DNA from: Eumeta japonica | Lineage: Eukaryota > Arthropoda > Insecta > Lepidoptera > Psychidae | Direction: 5' to 3' | NCBI GenBank assembly: GCA_005406025.1 | Contig: BGZK01001309.1 | Span: 62,001 to 126,000 of the forward strand | DNA length: 64,000 nucleotides | Shown here: positions 11,145 to 21,850 of the stretch, one piece after another | Layout: the number at the start of each line of letters is the position of its first letter | Position numbering within the stretch: position 1 is the first letter of the stretch | The notes under the pieces: model-generated | Told to the model about the DNA's origin: nothing | What the model saw: only the letters and a program-made list of their open reading frames with translations | The model's database searches: none | Made by a program: the position numbers and the translations under genes

Positions 11145-13940
11145 TATTTAATAGTGTCTAAGCCTAGATCTTATCGATTAGTGATAGCTACGTGCTCGTA
11201 TATTAATAAAATTTGAATTCATACGAAAATCAAAAAACTCCATAACACTCGATGCGAAAAACTAGTAGCCCATCTGCCTGGACTTGCAAATCCCATCGGC
11301 GAACACAACAGGAGAGTGTTGGCAAATCCTTTGCCGCGCGCTTTACAAATAACTTCTGAAGCACTATTATTATGAGCTTTAACAACCACCCGGCGGGCTT
11401 GGCGCCCGCGGGGGAGGTGCGGGGAGGACGACCGCGGGGGGCGGTGAGAACCGGCACGCCACCTGCTGACGTTTTACGAAGAGAGGCGTGAAAATAGAAT
11501 GTATGATATATGTTCACCGTTTCCTAGGGGAAAACTCAAAACTCAATTCCTACGGGAAATGGTTAACATCGTGCGAAGACAAAACATGTATAAAATGTGT
11601 TGTTTAATGCCATCGAGAATTAATGCGACAACCACGGAATTCTCAGCGAATGCGAGGAACCCTCTCCACGCGAGTTCAAATCGCACTTGATCGATTTTTA
11701 AATTTGATCTTTTTATGTCTGTTTGAATAATAATTTCGTAATTTTAATGTTTCAATATTGTACAATAAATTATTCCCCACAAAGAAGCAAATGGAAACAA
11801 TCTAAAATAAAATTAATTCCTATCGTTTGGCACGACGATAGTAGCTTCAATAATGCTGATAACACTTAAAATAAGCAAAAAAAAAAGTGAATAGTATGCA
11901 ATGGCGCATTTTGTTACGGTCGCCCGCGTGCCGCACCTCGCCTCATAGATGAATTGCTATCACTACGTTATCGGGGCCTTTCTGGTTATTGAAAAGGCCT
12001 CCAACTGCGTTTGTGCAGTTCTGCCCATCTTATCTCCATACAACCGATACTGATGATCTGTCCATGCTCGGGGAATAAGCTCACCGACCGGAAGGAAGAT
12101 GTCGTAGTTGCGATCAGACAACTTCAATGGGTCTGTGATTTGCTGCCGGACTGGCTGAAATCGGATGAGGTGCGAAATTGAGTGTTACCGATAAGTGAAG
12201 TAACTTCCTTGCGTTACCTCTCTGCTCGACATATTCGTGCATCTGAATCGCATACTGAATGCGATTATTTTTCCTTCGTTGTTTATTTATAGATGTTTTA
12301 TTTTGATCACAGATAAGTTAAGCTTTGAATGAACGCGGTGTTAAATAATATTACCAGCTATACCAATCGTATAATTATATAGGCAGTTCGTTTTTTGGTG
12401 ACGGAAACTGCTTTACGTTGAGAGAATTTTTTTATCCTAGGAAACAAAGGAACTTCAGACGATGTCGAGCCGGGACGGGAAGGGGTATGTGACCTGAGCG
12501 GTGCGTTGTCCAGAAATGACTCGTTTTGTGTGTCCAATGCGCGGGCACGTCGTGAGAGCGAGGCGGTGGTCCACGGAGGCCGGTATTCAGCTGCTGCTCA
12601 CAGCAGTCAAACTTCTGACAAACATTTAGAAACATACCAATCAATAAACTACCTTCCTAACGCGAAGATAAGGATTGTAGAATTTCATACACATTCCAAA
12701 TCTCATCTGTAGCATGTGCTAAATCTCTCGGTATATAATTCGTCTATCATTTTCAATTATTATTATTATATATTAACGACACGGTCCTTTCTGTAACAAT
12801 CAAACAAAGTGGCGTCACTTCTGTCTTCGTCCATTGAAGTCATTGCACCGCGTTTGAATTCGTTAAACCGGCAATAGTAATTGTCACTTTAGAAAATCTT
12901 TTGTCATTGAACACCATTTGTCATATTTCAAGGATCCTTTTACTTTTAATCGATACTTGAAATCGTACAAACCGAAGCACGAAAACCTTCTTGATGTACA
13001 AGCATTTTTCAGTGACACAAAATATTACAAAGTTGCTCGCAAAAAATGTGGAGGGAACTATGAATTAAAATTTCTCAATTAATCGAATTTTATAATTCAA
13101 TAACAACCCGCTGGTTTTCTTTTGTTAAAAACTGTTATTCGTAAAACATTTTGCGTGGCGTAGCAATGACAGATAAAGCATTTGTCGAGAAATAAGGGTT
13201 CACGTAGCTGTGCATTTCTGTGGAGATATGGGACTTATTTAAAACTTCTGCATGTACTATTTTTGGTGTTCCTGAAGTTGTTTTAATACGTTCATACTTT
13301 TCAAAAAAAAAAAAGGCATGGATTTAGCTTTATTGTTTTCAATATTCATATTCATTGTAGAAAGAAATGCTTTATGTCTAAATAGCACACTAAATATGGA
13401 GGGACGGTAGTTACATAGCATGTAGTAGAATTAATTGTCAAAAATCTCTGTTGACTGCGATGTAGCAGGTTATGTCTGTGTCTATGAAGTCTGTGACAAC
13501 AAATACAGCTACCGTTTATACGTCGGACAAGCTAATTCTTTTTTGTCATTGTCCTTTCATTGTGCGTTATTTCTTTTTTATGACAAATCGATTATAGACA
13601 GTACATTGAGAATTGACCACTATCTGGTGTGGCGTGTTAATGTTGAATTGCATGGAAAAAAATGTTCCAAAAGCGTATTTAATTTGACCGAATTGCATCA
13701 ACAGCAAAAAATAATTTGAAAAGAAAATCCATTAAAAGACTATTTTTATTGAAATTGTTACAAATTATTTCGTGTTTTCGGTTAACAATGATATGAGATA
13801 TTTTTTTTATATAAGAAAAAACAGTTTTACACAACAAAACAAACTCAATTTTGAACAAGTCAGCAATAGTTTCAAAACCGATTCGACACGCTATTAAAAA
13901 TGTCCCATCTCCTCGAGATAAACTGGTATTAAACGCATTA
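11145..13940. other. non-coding, several GC-rich patches
   Basis: No gene supported. GC-rich patches occur at about 11390-11480, where GGCGGGCTTGGCGCCCGCGG can form a short hairpin, and at 11920-12220 and 12460-12600. None shows a long open frame with plausible splice sites or a recognisable protein. The 95-codon minus-strand frame at 11230-11517 crosses both GC-rich and AT-rich parts and has no domain. Poly-A at about 13300 is a simple repeat. Confidence 0.45.
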
Positions 13941-14075
13941 ATGTGCCCAGAGATGGGTGTTTAGGGGTGTCGCCGGTGCGGCGCGACACCGCCGGGCGCG
14001 CCCCGGCGGCCGTGCGTCGGCGCACAGATGGGGCTCCGGCAGGGCGCTGTTCGCCCCCTCTGTCGTGTGATTGAG
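13941..14075. other. GC/CpG-rich island
   Basis: A very GC-rich island, with GTGTCGCC and GGCGACAC-like complementarity and GCCGGGCGCGCCCCGGCGGC, inside AT-rich DNA. On the plus strand a GC-ending codon run reads VSPVRRDTAGRAPAAVRRR and stops at about 14069, but it lacks a start codon or a strong acceptor. Regulatory DNA is the simpler reading; a terminal coding exon is possible but weak. Confidence 0.3.
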
Positions 14076-14518
14076 TTTACACGCTGGAGGTACGCAGACA
14101 ATGCGCGGGGCAAGTGTTATGAAAAATGGTTTAGGATTAATGCGAGAAAAATTGGCGTTCTGTCATAAATTTTCGGGCTTTATTGTGTGTGTGTGTTTTT
14201 TTTTATTTTTAATATTAGAGGTTTATAGGTACCGATTAGTTGGTCTAAGACTGTTCCTGTACACACGATTAAGTCATTATCAAAGAGTAAACATTTTCAG
14301 TTGCAATCAACACTTTCATTTGTACCTCACTATTTAGAATATACTATAGATTTTATATAAAGCTTGACTTAAATCAGTTGAAACGTGGACGCATCCCAGG
14401 TGAACGACAAAGTAATAAGAAGACCATTTTGCGCTGATCAGTTAGTGAGGATTGATGAAGCAGTGATGTTAGAGCAGTCCAAAGTCCATTGCCAGAAGAT
14501 ACTTCTTTCGAATCCTGT
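14076..14518. other. non-coding spacer
   Basis: AT-rich sequence between the GC island and the inverted repeat. The 88-codon open stretch at 14071-14337 starts with a non-ATG codon and has no recognisable domain. Confidence 0.5.
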
Positions 14519-14690
14519 GTACAGTACAACGCACGAAACTCTGACGCTCTGAATCGCCTGCGAATGATGCAATGCGCAGGTTCAACGTTCCCTAACCTTG
14601 GCTTCTCTTCCCCCGCGCTGCTATTTTACGCCATTGGGACGCTTTCGTAACTAACTTCCCAGCGGCAGAGTTTCGTGCGTTGTACTATAC
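14519..14690. repeat. 25-bp inverted repeats flanking ~120 bp
   Basis: GTACAGTACAACGCACGAAA (start of the 25-base arm at 14519-14543) reappears inverted at 14666-14690 with one mismatch. The 122-bp centre is not strongly AT-rich. The layout is that of a very short terminal-inverted-repeat element. I saw no other copy in the window. Confidence 0.75.
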
Positions 14691-15880
14691 GTACATCGGG
14701 TGAGTTATTAAGCCGTTGGTCCTGGATGTTGTCACGGTGTTCGTATAAACGCTCTTTAACATCCATCAATCTGCACGATGTCGTGAAGAGCGCAGAGTGC
14801 AAGAGCTACGATGTGGGACCGCACGTCTTGTGTTCAGTGACAGTGGCTGATCAAAACATGACATAACAACAACTATAAAGATCCTAATTTATCGGAGATA
14901 GAATTACCACTGATGAGTGGTTGGTGCCCTAAGTAAAACGATTGCTTTTAATTAGCCAGCCATAGTTTCACTGTCATAACTTTGCAGATGAAACTGCTAA
15001 TCGTTCGAATTATTTTCGGTGTAAAGACCTGATACGTATCCCCCACAACGACAAGTAACTATAATTGTTGAGTACGAAGAGTTAGTTAGTTAAGGCGGTA
15101 TTCGTTTATGCCCTTCCGGCCTTGGACCCGATGCGTGTTGTGATTCTTACTCACCTTTGAACCCTAGTAAACCTTTTCTGCTATGCTGGTTCCATCATCA
15201 TGTTATTGTTCTGAACTAATGCGGGCGGTACCTTGTAATTTTCAATTTGCGCATCCGGTATAACATAAGTACATCAAGCAGTAAAATATATCAAAGCATA
15301 GCGGCTCGAACCGCGACTGGGGCGTGTTTATCACTGTAAGCTAAGCAGTACCTAATAGATAAAGCGTCTGTCCAGTATGTTTGAATAACACGTCGATACT
15401 ATATTGTGTATTTTACTTTAAATTTATTAGATTTTGTTAATTTTTTTAATTAAAATATAGACACTTACAACATAAAGTTTTACTTACATTATTGTTTATT
15501 TTGAAGTATTCCATAATATTTTGGTTCTTAATAAAAAATTGATATTAGCTAACACCGTAAGAACTGGCTAAATACATTATAAGCTAAGTATAATAGCTAA
15601 GAATAACAATCTTACTTTATATTTATCATAAAAAAAATTCAAATAATAAAATTTTTATAAAAATTTTAAAGTAGAAAATTAACGAAGATTAAATTGAAAA
15701 CTATTATATCAAATATACATAATAAAGCAATAAAAACTAAGCGAGTAAGCTAAACAGCTAATAGCCAATGTGTAGAACTTACAGTTACAACACGTTGAAG
15801 TGCAAATTAAATGACTTGCCTAAAAGGTATAAGTAAATTAAATATTAAATAAACATTAAACTGAAAATGACTATTGTTAT
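14691..15880. other. non-coding spacer
   Basis: No gene supported. The first 180 bp is moderately GC-rich. From about 15390 the sequence becomes very AT-rich up to the LINE insertion point. Confidence 0.5.
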
Positions 15881-15901
15881 ATCAAACGTGTTGTGTTTAT
15901 T
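15881..15901 (+). repeat. LINE target-site duplication, 5' copy
   Basis: ATCAAACGTGTTGTGTTTAT plus one T. The same 21 bases with a single G-to-A difference lie at 18867-18887, exactly flanking the LINE. This is the signature of target-primed reverse transcription. Confidence 0.9.
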
Positions 15902-15907
15902 TCAACT

Positions 15908-17960
15908 TGGTGATCAGTAACACGTGGGGGCGCAGATCATGGAAGGTAACTTGGCACTCTGGACAAAGGTCATCACAAATCGACCATACCATCACAGAAT
16001 CATACAATGGCGCCAAATTCGAATACATAAAAGGCTACTGGGCAAATAAAGTTAACTCTGATCACAAAATAATTTTCGGAGAAATAACGAAAATGGCTAA
16101 AATAAATACGCCACCAAATAATAGAAAGCGCGCATCCAGAGAAGAAAATAATTCATTAACCTACCGTTTTTGGAACTGGGACTATACGCTCTTAAACCAA
16201 GACAGCATATCAAAAAAATATGAAAAAAGTGTTGAAGATAAAGTCTTGACTGCATTATATCGGCATGGGCAGAACCCACTTCATTAGAACCAGCGCACTG
16301 AGATACTAAGATCATCGGTTAGAGAACACTTGAAGTTCAACAAAAACAAATCAAAAATCAGCAGACTCGCTCTAACAAAATTTATGAAGGCAAAATTTTG
16401 GAAGAACAGGTCTCCCAAAGATCTTGCCATGATACAGAACTTCAAGGACGCCAGGAAAGAACTACTGGACCTACAAGAAAAAGAGGATGAAGAGAAATGT
16501 CAACACTTCTTCGCACAGATGCACAGAGTTCGTAGATCCCAACGAATGAAAATGACATACGAATTTCTTAGAACTTTCAAGAAGCAGACTAGAAGAATAC
16601 AGCCAAAACGGTTTATACCGATGTCTACATGGATTTACGAACTGCACAAAGTTAAAGGCCCAGATTTCAGAATTTCACAAAGTGACAAAAAAGCAATTAC
16701 ATCACCGTCTACCGACGACATCCACAACATCATCAAACAAATGAAAAAAGGCACAGTACCAGGCCAGGATCAAATGGTTATTGAACTATACCAGCATGCG
16801 CCAGAAGTATTTGTAAAACAAGTTACAAAAATCATCGGAAAAGCATGTGAAAGCAACTCCTTTCCGCAAGAATGGGTGGAGACATTCAAATTTCAATCCC
16901 CAAGAAAGCTAGACCACAATCCGTGAATGATTATAGAAAGATATCAATCTGCAATGCTGGCTACAGAATTTATACCACTTACCTCTTAAAACTTTTAGAT
17001 GAAGAAATCGAGACTATGGGCAATTATCAAGCAGCCTTTATGAGGTACATATGTGATCGACGGACGATCACATATTTCTAGTTAGACGAATTCTGGATGA
17101 AAAATAGAAGGCAGGTAAGCCCGCGTATGTACTGCAACTCGACACTGAAAAATCATTTGATTCGGTAGACTTTTGTGCTCTACATGATATTCTGAGAACA
17201 AGGGTCAATACTACTTTAGCCAACAGCATCATGTCTTGTCCCAAAGAACACACGTCAATCCTATGGTTTGGACAAAAAAACCCAAAGTATCACCAAAGAA
17301 AAAGGGGGTCAAACAAGGATGTCCACTCTTACCTCGGCTTTTTACCATTGTGTTGGACGACGTCTTAAGAACTCTGGAGAAGTTAGTCAGTAAAGTAAGA
17401 TTGGATCAGGATGCAGAAATTAATCTCCCCGTCATATTATCATTCGCAAACGACATTATCATTATAGATGATAGTACCACAGTTCTTACTAATATAATGA
17501 AGAACTCAAAAGAACTCCTAATTTCAGCGGGCTTAAAACTAAATGAAACTAAGACCAAGATACTAGTCAGAGATCCAATCAACAAGTGCATAGCCAAACA
17601 AACACAGGAAATAAATGGAGTCCTAATCACTCCCGTGGACTCAATTAAAAATCTGGTTATGTACCTGACCTCAGAGCTGAGTCGAAGAGACACGATAAAG
17701 GCAAGATGTAAACAGGCAATCCGCAATGCCAAAGGTCTCATTCCCTCATCAAGAAGACCAAAATGCACTGGAAAATCGCCAAGTTGATTTACAAAATGGT
17801 GATCTCTCCCTCCATGACATACGGTCTAAACGTAGTACCATTAACTAAATCAAATAGAACAAGACTGAGACAGTATGAAAGAGAGATCCTGAAAGATATG
17901 TAACAAGCCGCAAGAAATCAACCTAAACTGAAAACACAAGAAATCCTCGAAGGAAAAACA
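15908..17960 (+). pseudogene. LINE endonuclease / reverse transcriptase, broken
   Basis: The encoded enzyme would nick genomic DNA and copy its RNA into the cut. Endonuclease end: NTWGRRSWKVTW, then SSQIDHTI (usual form QIDYI) and SDH at 16057-16065, an active-site motif of AP-like endonucleases. Reverse transcriptase: GTVPGQDQM near 16750, FPQEWVE near 16863, VNDYRKISICN near 16922, EKSFDSVD near 17150, GVKQGCP at 17305-17325, and FANDIIII at 17443. The catalytic pair is normally FADD, so the first aspartate is N here. KLNETKTKI and a YYGHLLER block follow, with VGHPIYTWEDSLRQDF near the end. It is broken by a stop at 16285, frame changes near 16900 and 17090, a stop at 17079 and another at 17900. 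It cannot be active. Confidence 0.88.
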
Positions 17961-18114
17961 ATCACCAAAATCATCAAGGTTAGAAGAATATGTTACTACG
18001 GTCATCTACTAGAAAGAAACCAACCCCACATACTTGACTCTGCTCTAAGATTTACTACAACAGAGAGAAAAGTTGGACATCCTATTTATACATGGGAAGA
18101 TTCGCTCCGACAAG

Positions 18115-18655
18115 ACTTCAATTATCACAATAGGAACCAAAAGGAATGGGACACATTAGCTCAAAACAAAATGGAAATGAAAAAAGCCGCGGATGAACTA
18201 TTCCAATTCCCAGAAACGGACACTGAAAGCTCTGCACCAAGGTAAGAAAATGAAGAATGGAAGACTAACGGGAAAAACAAACTTATTTCAGGTTTCTTAT
18301 ACATACAAACGTCACTACAATGGGAACCAAGAAGAACAAAACAAATTAAAGATTATGAAGGTTGTGGATGAACTATACCAACTCTCACTAGCACCGAAAG
18401 TTTATCTAAGCAAAGAAAATGACATATGAAAATGAACTGAGGAAACAAACTTTAAGAAAAAAGACTATCTTAGAACACATATGACTTATCACAACAAAAA
18501 CTAAAGGGAATAGGCCACATTAGCAAAGAACAATGTAGAAATTAAAAGATTACGGATGAACCACATCAACATCAAGAAGCAAACACTGAAAGCTCTACAC
18601 CAAGCAAAGAAAACGGAGAACGGAAGACAAATGGAAGAAACTCGCCCTTTCCCAC
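18115..18655 (+). repeat. imperfect triplication at LINE 3' end
   Basis: A unit of about 175-190 bp occurs three times. GATGAACTATTCC (18192), GATGAACTATACC (18367) and GATGAACCACATC (18555) mark equivalent points. Each is preceded by an ATCACAA-type and GGGAACCA/AAAGGGAA segment and followed by GAAAGCTCTGCACCAAG or variants, and by GAAGACTAACGG / GAAGACAAATGG in the first and third. The units span the C-terminal end of the reading frame and the start of the 3' UTR. Confidence 0.75.
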
Positions 18656-18866
18656 TGTATTTATTGACACATAGTATCTATTACCCATCCTTAATCCAGT
18701 TTCTGGCTAAAGGTTGCACGAATACCGGCTGGCTCTACAAACTCCCGTCACTCCCAATCCAGAATAGAACCTACACTCCCCCCGACATTTACGCTGCCTT
18801 CGGTGTATCGGGACTTGTCCCTTTCAGTCATTGCGACTGGCTGAAGGTCGAGCGATGATGATGATG

Positions 18867-18887
18867 ATCAAACGTGTTATGTTTATT
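18867..18887 (+). repeat. LINE target-site duplication, 3' copy
   Basis: ATCAAACGTGTTATGTTTAT plus one T, matching 15881-15901 at 20 of 21 positions, directly after the GATGATGATG tail. Confidence 0.9.
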
Positions 18888-20129
18888 AGTTGCATATTAC
18901 GTAAGCTTTGCTTAGTTGAAAGCTCGATACAAAAATTGTGTAAATACCTATGTATAGTAACATGTAATAAATTACTTGATGTATTACATACAAATATATA
19001 CGTAAAACATAATTTATCTTGCTGTCATAGTGTATATTGTTTCTGTAACTGCACTTTAGTAAAGCACCTACATTTTTTTTGCATAATTTTTTCTATATAA
19101 TAATTATTACGCAACATAATAATTGTTACATTAAATGCGGTTCTAATCAGAATTAGAGGTTAAAGATGAATATAGATATTCGAACATCAAAAGAGGCCAC
19201 TAAAACGAATTTAGGTATACTCTAAGTTTTATACAAGTAAAAAAAACAGATAAATCCATTTTACACATATTTTCGTTGACAAATTGTGGTCATACGGGTG
19301 ACCGGCCGCGCCGGCGATGGTCGCGAGCTGCGTCACCGTAAGCTCCTATAAGAAGCTCCGCGTTCGACTAATTCGAAGCGACGCACGGCGACGCGTTAAA
19401 AAAAAAACCAAAGCTCTTAATACCGAGACGGACGGACGAGCGGCCGATGGAGCCCGCGAGCGACGGGACAGCATCGGGAAAAAAAATGGTACAAAAAAAT
19501 TAAGCACCCTCACACCTGGGCTACCGTATTCAAATCGAGTTTTAGCTGTGACAAAAAACAAAAAAAAAAGCCAAGGTTTTTTCCGCAAAATCATGTCTGT
19601 CTCGATAAGGGGCTTGACCTTTTCGCGAGACGTAGAGTCGTTTATCGAAGATTCTTTTTAAAAAAAAACAGTTGTGATTATTTTCTTATAAAATTACTCT
19701 TGTATTAAAACTGAATTCGATCAACTTCGCAATCTTAAACTGAAATATAACACGAATGAAGAGAAAAAAACAAAATTGGCAATAGACGAAAAGAAAAACT
19801 AGTGATGTAGCTAGTATTGTTTCAAAATGGCCTCTAATCACAGTACAAAAAACGGCTGTATAAAGTTTTATGATTGTCACACTCGTGTATTGTGTGTCAT
19901 ACAGTCGTGGTACTGGCCACTTCCGGCGACTGACCTTCGAGCTCAACTCGCTGCTTTAAGACGAAACAGACCGCTAACAATCTACTTCAGCTCAGTTTAA
20001 TTACCCCGATACCTAAATTGATGATAGAATCTATACCGCTACATAAATCTGTAGCGTCTGTCTGTACATTCAATTTTATTGAACACTTTCGTGATAGATA
20101 TTCGTTTTATGACTAGCTAATCCAAATTC
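18888..20129. other. non-coding with a GC-rich island at 19290-19480
   Basis: Mostly AT-rich. The island at about 19290-19480 holds the start of a 114-codon plus-strand frame (ATG at 19317) that is extremely basic and runs through A tracts (VKKKTKALN, KNKKKSQGF). I recognise no domain. A GTAAGC at about 19337 could act as a splice donor after only seven codons. I treat the island as possible regulatory DNA and do not call a gene. Confidence 0.4.
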
Positions 20130-20730
20130 TACTATTTTTTAAGTTTATGTTTGTTTATCTGTTTGTCTATATGCTTTTTATGATTCATGAACAGCTCAAC
20201 CTATCATGACGAAAAGTAATATACTGTATGAACATGTGATTGCACACATGATAGACTACTGTATGTTTGTCAGTCTGTATGTCTTTTATAACAATAACAA
20301 GCGTTTGACCTATCATGATGAAAATTGGTATACAGTAAGAACATGTGATTGCGTAAATGTTAAGCTACTGTTCGTTTGTCTGTTTCTCTGTATATATGTT
20401 TTATTATAATTTAAGAAAGATTTGATTAATCTTGTTTAAAATTGGTATAGAGTCAAAACATGTGATTGCGGAAATGATAGGCTACTATGTGTGGATCTGT
20501 CAATGTGTATACATTTTTTTTATAACTTGAGAACCGTCTCACCGATCGTGATGAAAATTAATATTCAAATAGAACATGTGATTGTGCAAATTATAAGCTA
20601 CTCTCTGTCTCTCTGTCGGTATGTATGTTTTTTTTATAACTTAAGAACGGTTTAATAGGTTTATTACAATAAATGCACAATTAGAACCTGTGATAGCAAA
20701 ACTGATAGGCGCTGTTATTTCCATACACCA
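20130..20730 (+). repeat. tandem repeat, five units of ~109-117 bp
   Basis: The core AACATGTGATTGC recurs at 20231, 20340, 20457, 20573 and (as AACCTGTGATAGC) 20685, giving spacings of 109, 117, 116 and 112 bp. Each unit also has an ATGAAAATTGGTAT-like segment, a GCTACT-containing segment, a GTCTGT-rich segment and TTTTATAAC. The units have diverged substantially. This is a small local satellite. Confidence 0.85.
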
Positions 20731-21294
20731 TATGATGACCATAGAAAATATATATTTCTTTAGTACCCGTATTCATTAGTTTTTTATGTGTCTCCGTGTA
20801 TGTTGTGAGTAATTTGCTTTTTTTCGAAGTGAAGGGGGGTTAAATTTTGCTAGAAACCTTTTATGGAATAAACTAAGACTTGAATAGTGGTGAGATGCGT
20901 CTTTTACAATTAAGCTGGGGTGCTGGGTTGTGTAATGTACAAAAATGAGTGTATATTTTGTTGGTTTTTTTGCGTGCTTAAATTATTCATACAATCGCTA
21001 TGAAACTGGCAATATATTGTTCTCGCGAATGGAAAGTTTACTGAAAAAAGGAATTAGTATTCGTATCTGACATTGTCTGCGTATTTTTAATATTGAAATG
21101 AATTAATAAGCTGCTGCTAAGAATTACTTCATTAATAAGACCTTCCGTGAGTAAAATAAGCTATTAATATTTTGCTTTGGCTTCATGTGTATATTCGATT
21201 TTGTGTTATTGCAGAATTTAAAAATTCTTTCATACATAGAAAGTAACACTATCGTCAATTGTTTATAACGTAAATTCTATTTTGGTACTAGAAT
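20731..21294. other. non-coding spacer
   Basis: AT-rich sequence without supported genes or recognised repeats. Confidence 0.5.
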
Positions 21295-21850
21295 TTGCTT
21301 CGGCTTCGTCTAAATTGGAACTATGATCGGTAACGGAATCGAAATTGGAATCGAGAACCGAGATCGGGAGGGTCGAAATCGAGAACGGGCCTAAGATCGT
21401 AATCGACCGTGAGACCACAATTAGAAGCAAGACCGTGACTGGAATCGTAATAAGAAGAGATTAGAATTGCAACCTATATAAATCAAAACCGGGTTCGAAG
21501 TCGAGAGTGACACAAAACTGCAACGAAAACAGGACTGAGATTAGAAAACAGGACCGGATTTAAAAAGGACCGGAATTAGAAAACAGGATCGGGATTAGAA
21601 AACAAGACCGAGATTAAAACAGTACCGGGATTAGAAAACAGGACCGGATTAGAAAACAGGACCGAGATTAGAAAACAAGACCGAGATTAGAAAACAGTAC
21701 CGGGATTAGAAAACAGTACCGGGATTAGAAAACAGGACCGGGATTAGAAAACAGGACCGGGATTAGAAAACAGGACCGGGATTAGAAAACAAGACCGGAT
21801 TAGAATTGAGAACGGATAGCAATCAGGATCATGATAAATCATCGTAATCG
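21295..21850 (+). repeat. family F GATCGG/GAATCGA-rich repeat with 19-bp minisatellite
   Basis: A purine-rich block made of variations on GGAATCGAGAACCGAGATCG. From about 21538 to 21805 it becomes a minisatellite whose unit is GGGATTAGAAAACAGGACC (19 bp, with 18-bp variants), repeated about a dozen times. Several neighbouring central units are identical, so that part has been homogenised recently. Related, non-tandem blocks lie at 26260-26460, 37425-37600, 50690-50890 and 51560-51690 in either orientation. Confidence 0.85.

Larger units (their letters stand above)
15902..18866 (+). mobile_element. 5'-truncated APE-type LINE
   Basis: A non-LTR retrotransposon copy of about 2.97 kb between 21-bp target-site duplications. 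It starts inside the endonuclease domain, so it is truncated at the 5' end, as is usual when reverse transcription stops early. It carries remnants of the endonuclease, a nearly full reverse transcriptase and a C-terminal region. The 3' end is a short GATGATGATGATGATC run (18854-18868), a simple-repeat tail of the kind found on RTE-like and some other LINEs that lack poly-A. The clade is not certain; RTE-like is a guess from the tail and the RT style. The single mismatch between the duplications suggests a fairly recent insertion, although the coding region is already broken. Confidence 0.9.

Noticed and set aside
18854..18868. Independent (ATG)n microsatellite
   Set aside because: It sits exactly between the LINE body and the 3' target duplication, so it is the element's tail.
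19317..19661. 114-codon plus-strand frame at a GC island
   Set aside because: The protein is mostly basic and runs through A tracts; no domain, no usable exon structure beyond seven codons, and an 82-codon opposite-strand frame overlaps it.
20130..21805. CRISPR array
   Set aside because: The repeats are adjacent with no unique spacers of constant size, and the DNA is eukaryotic; these are tandem repeats.
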